Positions 1 through 4,768 of a stretch of DNA of 10,342 nucleotides are shown here, in pieces (position 1 is the first letter of the stretch; each line of letters begins with the position of its first letter). A program made the translations under genes and the position numbers. The notes under the pieces were generated by a model that was not told where the DNA came from, searched no databases, and saw nothing but the letters and a program-made list of their open reading frames with translations. The stretch is from an uncultured Eubacteriales bacterium (lineage in GTDB: Bacteria; Bacillota; Clostridia; Oscillospirales; CAG-272): assembly GCA_900555785.1 (NCBI GenBank), contig USMO01000044.1, positions 1 to 10,342 of the forward strand, given 5' to 3'.

Positions 1-723
1 ATCCGTATGAACTACGACTCCATCGCCTACGCGCAGGAGATGGTACGGGCCATGAACGGCATCCGGTTCCCCGAGCTGTACCGCGACACCGATACGCTCG
101 GCTGGGAAAAACGGTTTGCCGACACGCTGGAACAGCTCTGCGGGCTGCAGCCCGATCACGTTTCCGCGTATGCCCTGACGGTTGAGGACGGGACCCCGTT
201 CGGCAGGCGGGGCGCGGCGGCGCTGGACCTTCCGGGCGAGGACAGCGTGCGGGAGATGTACCTTCTGATGGTGCGGTTTCTGCGGGAGCACGGTCTGGCG
301 CAATACGAGATCAGCAATTTTGCGCGTCCGGGGTATGAATCGCGGCATAACCTGAAATACTGGACGATGGGAGAGTACCTCGGCTTCGGTCCGGCTGCGT
401 ACTCCGATTTCGGCGGGGAACGGTTCGGAAACAGCCGGGATTTGGATGCTTATCTTGCGGGGCAGGATATCCTGTCCGAGCGGGAGACACCGACCCCGCT
501 GACACGCGAGAGCGAGCGCGTGATGTTGGGGCTGCGGCTCTGCCGGGGGATGGACGCGGCAGAACTGGGACCGGCGCGGTGCCGGTTTCTGGCGCGCTAC
601 ATCCCGGCGGGACTTGTGCGGCAGGCGGGAACGCGCTACAGTCTGACACCGGAGGGGATGCTGGTCAGCAATGCCATTCTTTCAGAACTGGTCGATTTTT
701 CGGAGGATTCTTCGGTAAAATGA
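1..723 (+). CDS. hemW: HemW-like radical SAM heme chaperone, C-terminal part (5' partial)
   Basis: This is the C-terminal 240 residues of a HemW / oxygen-independent coproporphyrinogen III oxidase-like protein; the start and the radical-SAM CxxxCxxC cluster lie upstream of the window. HemW proteins bind a 4Fe-4S cluster and heme and are thought to deliver heme to target proteins; they are not true HemN oxidases. Visible family signatures are PDHVSAYALTVEDGTPF (fragment residues about 50-66), QYEISNFARPG, HNLKYWTMGEYLGFGPAAYS and the C-terminal winged-helix-like end LTPEGMLVSNAILSELV. The usual (I/V)DLxxGLPxQT strand motif expected just before Trp35 is not recognisable; the stretch NGIRFPELYRDTDTLGW stands there instead, so there may be an insertion or divergence. 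The reading frame is open from base 1 and ends at TGA 721-723. A promoter for the next gene starts 10 bases later, with no terminator between. Confidence 0.85.
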   Translation: MRMNYDSIAYAQEMVRAMNGIRFPELYRDTDTLGWEKRFADTLEQLCGLQPDHVSAYALTVEDGTPFGRRGAAALDLPGEDSVREMYLLMVRFLREHGLAQYEISNFARPGYESRHNLKYWTMGEYLGFGPAAYSDFGGERFGNSRDLDAYLAGQDILSERETPTPLTRESERVMLGLRLCRGMDAAELGPARCRFLARYIPAGLVRQAGTRYSLTPEGMLVSNAILSELVDFSEDSSVK

Positions 724-733
724 TGGAAAGCCC

Positions 734-762
734 TTGACAAAACGGGGATTTTCGTGTATAAT
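734..762 (+). promoter_or_regulatory. Sigma-A promoter of the DUF1292 gene
   Basis: TTGACA at 734-739 and TATAAT at 757-762 are separated by exactly 17 bp, a perfect consensus housekeeping promoter. Transcription should start near 768-770, about 25 bases before the ATG at 794. A GAGGTG ribosome-binding site lies at 784-789. Confidence 0.85.
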
Positions 763-793
763 AAAGCCATATGAACCAAGATTGAGGTGCGAC

Positions 794-1123
794 ATGGAAG
801 AAAACAAGAACGAAATCGGCGAAAACGACGGCGAGCGCGAATTTTTCACGCTGACCGACGAAGAGGGAAACGAGGTCGAGTTTGAGCTGATCGACACGGC
901 AGAGTATCAGGGTGTGACCTACTACGCAATGATTCCGGCAGATGCCGAGGGCGAGAACGATGACGGGTTCCAGGAATACGTCATTCTCAAAATGGAGAAG
1001 GACGAGGACGGCGAGGATATGCTCGTCACGCTGGAGGACGACGAGGAATTTGACAACGTGGCAGACATTTTTGACGACCGCTTCTCGGAAGAGGTCGACT
1101 ACGACGCAGACGAAAAGAAATAA
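794..1123 (+). CDS. DUF1292 (YrzB-like) small acidic protein
   Basis: A 109-residue protein, about 40% Asp plus Glu, with no signal peptide or membrane segment, so cytoplasmic. The core FFTLTDEEGNEVEFELIDTAEYQGVTYYAMIPAD followed by YVILKMEKDEDGEDMLVTLEDDEEFDNVADIF is the layout of the DUF1292 family (B. subtilis YrzB type): three or four short beta strands, a 'Y..L.P' strand, then 'E.G.E.L..I.DDEEFD.V...F'. The molecular function of the family is unknown. The ATG at 794 is chosen because GAGGTG lies 4 bases upstream and the consensus promoter ends at 762; an upstream in-frame ATG at 734 would overlap the -35 box itself. A weak hairpin (1123-1142) follows the stop. The gene is probably monocistronic, or reads into the RNA gene downstream. 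Confidence 0.85.
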   Translation: MEENKNEIGENDGEREFFTLTDEEGNEVEFELIDTAEYQGVTYYAMIPADAEGENDDGFQEYVILKMEKDEDGEDMLVTLEDDEEFDNVADIFDDRFSEEVDYDADEKK

Positions 1124-1163
1124 GGCGGGAGCTTTCCTGCTTAGTGCGTGATAACCGGTGATA

Positions 1164-1318
1164 AAAACCCACAGAAAATGAAAGGAGTCTGACTCTGCGG
1201 TGGTTTGCAGACCTCCTTACGGCAACCCGATTGACTTGTCTCGGCTGCCGTGAGACGCTGGGAGCAGTAAAGCTGCGGGGATGAGGACACCGCCCTGGCA
1301 AAACAGGGTTTTCCTTTC
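1164..1318 (+). ncRNA. ssrS: Candidate 6S RNA (SsrS-type RNA polymerase-binding RNA)
   Basis: The stretch is non-coding in a credible sense and folds in the 6S manner. An outer pairing AAAACCC (1164-1170) with GGGTTTT (1306-1312) and a closing stem GCGGTG (1198-1203) with CACCGC (1288-1293) flank an open region. On its 5' side is TTTGCAGACCTCC and on its 3' side GGGGATGAGGA; CCTC can pair with GAGG. A terminal hairpin is built from ACGGCA/TGCCGT and CCGA/TCGG (1219-1251). A small hairpin GCAG/CTGC (1264-1275) sits on the 3' side of the open region, as in many 6S RNAs. The GGGATGAGGACACCGCC segment also resembles what I recall of Firmicutes 6S RNAs. 6S RNA mimics an open promoter and binds the sigma-A holoenzyme. 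SRP RNA was considered and lacks its GGAAGGAAGCAGC loop. The exact 5' end and promoter are not clear; identity is by recall, not by a covariance search. Confidence 0.6.
1293..1316 (+). terminator. Hairpin with T-rich tail at the 3' end of the candidate 6S RNA
   Basis: CCCTG and CAGGG (1293-1307) form a short stem with a GCAAAA loop followed by TTTTCCTTT. It competes with the outer pairing of the 6S-like fold (GGGTTTT 1306-1312), so it may define the 3' end or be an alternative structure. Confidence 0.4.
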
Positions 1319-1348
1319 CCGGTTACACGGCTCGGTGGGGCTTTTCGG

Positions 1349-1379
1349 AACGGTCTCCTTTACGGGGCCGTTCTTTTTG
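1349..1379 (+). terminator. Intrinsic terminator after the candidate 6S RNA
   Basis: AACGGTCTC and GGGGCCGTT form a 9-bp stem (with G-T pairs) around a CTTTAC-type loop, followed directly by TTCTTTTT. This is a standard rho-independent terminator and separates the RNA gene from the metal-transport genes. Confidence 0.75.
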
Positions 1380-1454
1380 CAGCCGGTTTGCGAAATTCAC
1401 AAAAGATTTTCGTTTGTGATGGCAAAAAACAGGAAAAAAACAGCCGCGCGGGGG

Positions 1455-1483
1455 TTGAAAAATCGGCGGTTGTGTGTTATAAT
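1455..1483 (+). promoter_or_regulatory. Sigma-A promoter of the DUF6110-like/ATPase genes
   Basis: TTGAAA (1455-1460) and TATAAT (1478-1483) have a 17-bp spacer. The -10 is also of the extended type, with TGT (1475-1477) in front. Start of transcription is expected near 1490, about 30 bases before the ATG at 1520. No obvious metal-regulator operator was seen around it. Confidence 0.85.
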
Positions 1484-1519
1484 GTAAAAAAAAGACAGAA
1501 CTGTCTGGAGGGAAAAACG

Positions 1520-1858
1520 ATGATGGGAATTGCAAAGTTCGGTTTGTTTGCCGCAGGCGTGCTGTTCGGCACGGCGGGCGTGAAGGTTCTGACCAGTAAG
1601 GACGCGAAGAAGGTCTACGCGCACACAACGGCTGCCGCGATTCGCGCCAAGGACAGCGTGATGACCACCGTGACGACCGTCAGAGAGGGCGCAGGCGATA
1701 TTCTTGCGGAAGCAAAGGAAATCAACGCAAAGCGCGCACAGGCGGATGCGGAGCAGGTCATTGCGGATACCGCAGCTGCACCGGAAGAAGCGGCAGAGAC
1801 CGCAGAAACTGCCAAGGCTGAAAAGTCTGCGGCTGCCGGCGAAACGGCGGAAAACTGA
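1520..1858 (+). CDS. DUF6110-like small membrane-anchored protein
   Basis: A 112-residue protein starting MMGIAKFGLFAAGVLFGTAGVKVLTSKDAKKVYAH. The N terminus is a single glycine/alanine-rich hydrophobic helix (about residues 3-24) followed by a conserved-looking SKDAKKVY segment. After that come a basic/amphipathic helix (AAAIRAKDSVMTTVTTVREGAGDILAEAKEINA) and a low-complexity Ala/Glu tail (about 80-112). This matches what I recall of the DUF6110 family, found in Clostridia next to metal-transporting P-type ATPases, and resembles YtxH-type proteins in layout. Function is not known; an accessory or regulatory subunit of the ATPase is an inference from linkage only. Start 1520 is chosen because GGAGGG (1507-1512) lies 7 bases upstream; a second ATG at 1523 is possible. 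The gene is 54 bases upstream of the ATPase and separated from it by a strong hairpin. Confidence 0.7.
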   Translation: MMGIAKFGLFAAGVLFGTAGVKVLTSKDAKKVYAHTTAAAIRAKDSVMTTVTTVREGAGDILAEAKEINAKRAQADAEQVIADTAAAPEEAAETAETAKAEKSAAAGETAEN

Positions 1859-1861
1859 CAG

Positions 1862-1897
1862 AAAAGCGCTGCTCCGGTCCCCGGAGCGGCGCTTTTT
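1862..1897 (+). terminator. Strong intrinsic terminator hairpin inside the DUF6110-ATPase gap
   Basis: The stem 1862-1877 pairs with 1881-1896 (16 bp, one G-T pair, loop TCC) and ends in a T run. It begins 3 bases after the stop of the small gene. The ATPase ribosome-binding site (GGAGGAG, 1898-1904) starts right after it. No second promoter is obvious between the hairpin and the ATPase, so read-through is probably needed for ATPase expression. Confidence 0.85.
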
Positions 1898-1912
1898 GGA
1901 GGAGATACGAAT

Positions 1913-3994
1913 ATGAAATGTAAGATCTTGCATGAGACGCGCGGGCGGATGCGGGTGCATCTATGCTGCCGTCCGCTGTCGCTGGCAGACGCCGACGTGC
2001 TGGAATACTGGCTGCGTGCGGCTGACGGGGTGGAGACCGTGAAGGTCTACGACCGGACCGGCGATGCGGTTGTGGTTTATCACGGCGACCGCGCGGGGGT
2101 TGTGTCGCGGTTTGCGTCCTTTTCCTTTGCGCGCGGCGAAGCGGCGGGGCTGGTGCCCTCGCACACAACGCGGGCGCTCAACCGCGAATTTGAGGACCGG
2201 CTGGCAACAACGGTTCTCTTGCGTGGCGTGCGGCGGTTCCTGTTCCCCGCACCGCTGCGGATTGCGCTGACGGTCTGGAGTGCGCTGAAGTACCTGCGCG
2301 CCGGGCTGGCATCGCTTGGCAAGCGAAAACTGTCGGTTGAGGTGCTGGATGCCACCGCCATTGCGGTATCGCTGGCGCGGGGCGACTTCTCCACTGCCGG
2401 GTCGGTGATGTTCATGCTGCGGCTGGGCGAACTGCTGGAGGACTGGACGCACAAGAAATCGGTTGCCGACCTTGCAGGGGCGATGTCGCTCGGGGTTGAC
2501 AGGGTTTGGCTGGTGACCGACCATGGCGAAGAGCTGGTGCCGGCCTCGCAGGTCCGGGTCGGTGACCTGGTGGTGGTCCGCACGGGCAACATGATTCCGC
2601 TGGACGGCACGGTTGCGGACGGCGAGGCAACGGTCAACCAGGCAAGCATGACCGGCGAGTCGATGCCGGTTCCGAAGCACCCCGGCAGCTATGTATACGC
2701 CGGGACGGTTGTGGAGGAAGGCGAATGCGCGGTACGGGTCACGCAGGTGATGGGCGAAGGACGCTACGACCGCGTGGTGCGCATGATTGAGGAATCCGAA
2801 AAGCTGAAATCCACCGCCGAGGACAAGGCGGCGCGGCTGGCGGACCGGCTGGTGCCCTACACCTTCCTGGGCACGGGGCTGACCTGGCTGCTGACGCGGA
2901 ACGTGACCAAGATGCTTTCGGTGCTGATGGTCGATTTCTCCTGCGCGCTGAAGCTCTCGATGCCGATTGCGGTGCTTTCCGCGATGCGCGAGGGGCACAC
3001 CTACAATCTGTCAGTCAAGGGCGGGCGGTTCCTTGAAGCTGTCGCGAAGGCTGACACGGTTGTCTTTGACAAGACCGGCACGCTGACCTATGCGTCCCCG
3101 CGCGTGGCGCAGGTTGTGACCTTTGGCGGCAGGAACGAAAATGAGATGCTGCGGCTTGCCGCCTGCCTGGAGGAGCACTACCCGCATTCGATGGCGAACG
3201 CGGTGGTGAACGAGGCAAAGGCGCGCGGGCTGGACCATGAGGAGTACCATTCGCGCGTGGAGTATGTGGTGGCGCACGGCATTTCGAGCAGTGTCAACGG
3301 CGAAAAGGTGATTATCGGCAGCGCGCATTTTGCGTTTGAGGACGAGGGCTGCGCGATTCCTGCGGGTGAAGAGGAGAAGTTTGCGTCCCTGCCTGCAGAG
3401 TATTCGCAGCTGTACCTCTGCATTTCCGGTGAGCTGGCGGCGGTGATTTGCGTTTCCGATCCGCTTCGCGCGGAGGCGGCAGAGGTGATTCGTGCACTGC
3501 ACGCCTGCGGGATTACGCGCACGGTGATGATGACGGGGGATAACCGGGCAACGGCTGCTGCGGTTGCAAAGCAGGTTGGCGTTGACGATTTCCGCGCCGA
3601 GGTTCTGCCGCAGGACAAGGCAGACTACATCCGTCAGGCGCGCGCAGAGGGGCATACGGTCATTATGATCGGTGACGGGGTGAACGATTCGCCCGCGCTG
3701 TCCGAAGCGGATGTTGGCATTGCAATCAACACCGGCGCTGCGATTGCGCGCGAGATTGCCGACATTACGGTTTCGTCCGAAAGTCTGTGGGAACTTGTGA
3801 CGCTGCGCCGCCTGTCCGCTGCTCTGATGGCGCGGATTGACCGGAATTACCGCACGATTGTCGGGTTCAATCTCGGTTTGATTCTGCTCGGTGTTGCCGG
3901 AATTCTTCCCCCCACGACTTCCGCTTTCCTGCACAACGCCTCCACGCTTGCAATCAGTCTGAAGAGCATGACCAATCTGCTGGAGCGGGGGTGA
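1913..3994 (+). CDS. P1B-type (heavy-metal) P-type ATPase with non-canonical metal-site motif
   Basis: A 693-residue membrane pump that should use ATP to move a transition-metal ion across the cytoplasmic membrane. Seen in order: an N-terminal HMA2-like domain of about 70 residues with no CxxC metal site (it carries RGRMRVHL instead); hydrophobic segments around 110-135 and 140-175; the actuator motif T247-G-E-S; the intramembrane segment D-F-S-C-A-L-K-L-S-M-P (S343, C344, P351); the phosphorylation site D386-K-T-G-T; YPHS (H425-S426) where HP is usual; GDGVND at 587-592; and a last membrane pair ending HNASTL (H674). The three positions of the CPC/SPC signature read F-S-C, so the family proline is absent. 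Substrate cannot be read from this. All catalytic residues are intact, so it should be active. GGAGGAG lies 8 bases before the ATG. It follows the DUF6110-like gene and is probably co-transcribed by read-through. Confidence 0.9.
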   Translation: MKCKILHETRGRMRVHLCCRPLSLADADVLEYWLRAADGVETVKVYDRTGDAVVVYHGDRAGVVSRFASFSFARGEAAGLVPSHTTRALNREFEDRLATTVLLRGVRRFLFPAPLRIALTVWSALKYLRAGLASLGKRKLSVEVLDATAIAVSLARGDFSTAGSVMFMLRLGELLEDWTHKKSVADLAGAMSLGVDRVWLVTDHGEELVPASQVRVGDLVVVRTGNMIPLDGTVADGEATVNQASMTGESMPVPKHPGSYVYAGTVVEEGECAVRVTQVMGEGRYDRVVRMIEESEKLKSTAEDKAARLADRLVPYTFLGTGLTWLLTRNVTKMLSVLMVDFSCALKLSMPIAVLSAMREGHTYNLSVKGGRFLEAVAKADTVVFDKTGTLTYASPRVAQVVTFGGRNENEMLRLAACLEEHYPHSMANAVVNEAKARGLDHEEYHSRVEYVVAHGISSSVNGEKVIIGSAHFAFEDEGCAIPAGEEEKFASLPAEYSQLYLCISGELAAVICVSDPLRAEAAEVIRALHACGITRTVMMTGDNRATAAAVAKQVGVDDFRAEVLPQDKADYIRQARAEGHTVIMIGDGVNDSPALSEADVGIAINTGAAIAREIADITVSSESLWELVTLRRLSAALMARIDRNYRTIVGFNLGLILLGVAGILPPTTSAFLHNASTLAISLKSMTNLLERG

Positions 3995-4010
3995 GGGAAG
4001 ACCGAAGACC

Positions 4011-4027
4011 TCGGGGCGCCGCCCCGA
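4011..4027. repeat. Short GC palindrome after the ATPase gene
   Basis: TCGGGGC (4011-4017) and GCCCCGA (4021-4027) are perfect arms around GCC. There is no T run on either side, so it is not a normal terminator, although it sits only 17 bases after the ATPase stop. The type resembles intergenic GC-rich stem-loops common in gut Firmicutes (recall only). Confidence 0.6.
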
Positions 4028-4033
4028 ACCCCG

Positions 4034-4106
4034 CTTAGGGGGCTTCTTTCGGTGAGAAGCAACGCTGCGCTACTGACTGGTTGCTGCGCAACCAGTCACC
4101 CCTAAG
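4034..4106. repeat. Nested inverted repeats forming a perfect three-way junction
   Basis: CTTAGGGG (4034-4041) pairs with CCCCTAAG (4099-4106). Immediately inside, GCTTCT (4042-4047) pairs with AGAAGC (4055-4060). After a 13-base linker, an 11-bp hairpin (4074-4084 with 4088-4098, loop TGC) abuts the closing stem. Both inner hairpins stack on the outer stem without a gap at their outer ends. It could be a structured RNA or a palindromic mobile repeat. Confidence 0.65.
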
Positions 4107-4114
4107 AACCCCAA

Positions 4115-4195
4115 GAACTTCACCGCAAAGGGCAACCGAGTAGGTGGTGCGGATTTTGTACGTGCCGCTACCGGTTGCCCTTTGCGGTGAAGTTC
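4115..4195. repeat. 81-bp inverted repeat with 24-bp perfect arms
   Basis: The arms 4115-4138 and 4172-4195 are perfect reverse complements; key core CACCGCAAAGGGCAACC. The 33-base loop contains GCGG and CCGC, which allow a small inner stem. No target-site duplication is visible at the ends and no T tract follows. Confidence 0.85.
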
Positions 4196-4196
4196 C

Positions 4197-4231
4197 GGGC
4201 TCCATAGGAGCCCGCTCGGAAGGAAGGCTCC
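4197..4231. repeat. Hairpin with an alternative partner
   Basis: GGGCTCC (4197-4203) pairs with GGAGCCC (4207-4213) with loop ATA. The segment GGAGCC (4207-4212) can pair instead with GGCTCC at 4226-4231. The two pairings exclude one another. Confidence 0.5.
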
Positions 4232-4259
4232 TAACGGGATTTGGGTAGTGCCTCGGGGT

Positions 4260-4283
4260 CCCGCCATTGCTTCGCTCGGCGGG
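4260..4283. repeat. GC-rich inverted repeat with 6-bp arms
   Basis: CCCGCC (4260-4265) and GGCGGG (4278-4283) flank a 12-base loop, ATTGCTTCGCTC. It is part of the same gene-free, hairpin-rich stretch. Confidence 0.5.
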
Positions 4284-4331
4284 GAGTGGATGGTGTTTAG
4301 GATGGGAGAATGCGGCTTGTTCGTCTTGTAG

Positions 4332-4366
4332 GGAACGACCCATGTGTCGTTCCGCTTTTTCTTTCT
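4332..4366 (+). terminator. Terminator-like hairpin in the gene-free region
   Basis: GGAACGAC (4332-4339) and GTCGTTCC (4346-4353) form an 8-bp stem with loop CCATGT, followed by GCTTTTTCTTTCT on the plus strand. It reads as an intrinsic terminator for plus-strand transcription. It lies 338 bases after the ATPase stop with no gene between, so it may end a long ATPase 3' UTR or a separate non-coding transcript. Confidence 0.65.
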
Positions 4367-4488
4367 AGCCAAGACGGATGTGAATTGTATATCCCACGCA
4401 CCGAATAACCTTCTGTGTCATCCTGAGCGGAGCGGCGCGGGAGGGGAAGGGGCGAACAGGACCAGCCCCAAACCGCCCAAACAGCGAA

Positions 4489-4509
4489 TTTTTGCCCTCC
4501 GGGCAAAAA
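4489..4509. terminator. Small bidirectional terminator-like palindrome
   Basis: TTTTTGCCC (4489-4497) and GGGCAAAAA (4501-4509) form a perfect 9-bp stem with loop TCC. Its A/T ends give a short T run on either strand, though short for an efficient terminator. Confidence 0.45.
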
Positions 4510-4581
4510 CAGCGTTCTGCCAACCCATGCCGTGCGATAGCCGCACTCTCTCCAAAATTTCAACCTCCCCAGCCACCCAAA

Positions 4582-4691
4582 AACTTTCCTGAGCCGGGGC
4601 TTTTTCCCCCTAAATCGCAACGCACTTTCCCAAAAATCCAGCCCCACAAACCGCATCGCGCACTCTGAAAAAGCCCCGGCTCAGGAAAGTT
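4582..4691. repeat. 110-bp element with 24-bp perfect terminal inverted repeats (MITE-like)
   Basis: Arms 4582-4605 and 4668-4691 are exact reverse complements, with key core CTGAGCCGGGGCTTTTT. They enclose a 62-base C-rich interior with no coding potential. Just outside, CCTCCCC (4564-4570) and GGGGAGG (4693-4699) can extend the pairing after a bulge. No clear target-site duplication and no transposase are seen. It may be a miniature transposable element or a long 3' hairpin. Confidence 0.75.
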
Positions 4692-4710
4692 CGGGGAGGA
4701 TAGGAGAGGT

Positions 4711-4759
4711 TTGGAGAGGGAAGGGACCCCCTACGAAAGGGGGTCCCTTCCCTCTCCAA
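4711..4759. repeat. 49-bp palindrome with 21-bp perfect arms at the 3' end of the AraC gene
   Basis: Arms 4711-4731 and 4739-4759 are perfect reverse complements (GGGAAGGGACCCCC core) around the 7-base loop TACGAAA. It begins 10 bases beyond the AraC stop codon on the minus strand. It is very stable but has no T run on the minus strand, so it could protect the 3' end or stop polymerase without being a classical terminator. Confidence 0.8.
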
Positions 4760-4768
4760 GGTCTTCCC

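Larger units (their letters stand above)
3995..4768. other. Gene-free, inverted-repeat-dense region
   Basis: About 770 bases with no credible coding sequence; the open frames present have no ribosome-binding site, odd composition and no recognisable domain. The left half (to about 4370) is a run of hairpins ending in a terminator-like structure. The middle (4370-4580) is C-rich on the plus strand and contains TCATCCTGAGCGGAGC (4418-4433). From recall, that motif resembles an intergenic repeat seen in many gut bacterial genomes. The right half holds a 110-bp inverted-repeat element and a 21-bp-arm palindrome. The region separates two converging transcription units, the ATPase (plus) and the AraC gene (minus). 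Confidence 0.75.

Noticed and set aside
734..793. Upstream ATG at 734 as start of the DUF1292 protein
   Set aside because: The start would lie on the -35 box of the gene's own promoter, and the extra 20 residues do not resemble the family. The ATG at 794 has the ribosome-binding site.
1164..1378. SRP RNA, RNase P RNA or a riboswitch for the non-coding stretch
   Set aside because: The SRP loop (GGAAGGAAGCAG), the RNase P conserved blocks and the T-box or common riboswitch cores were not found. The 6S layout fits better.
1961..2998. Long minus-strand frames opposite the ATPase (also 3011-3934)
   Set aside because: They mirror the ATPase, are rich in Arg/His/Gln as typical of antisense frames, and have no start signals or domains.
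4344..4592. An 82-codon plus-strand frame in the gene-free region (and minus-strand frames 4035-4656)
   Set aside because: There is no ribosome-binding site, the frame begins inside a terminator hairpin, and the products are low-complexity and cut across several inverted repeats.
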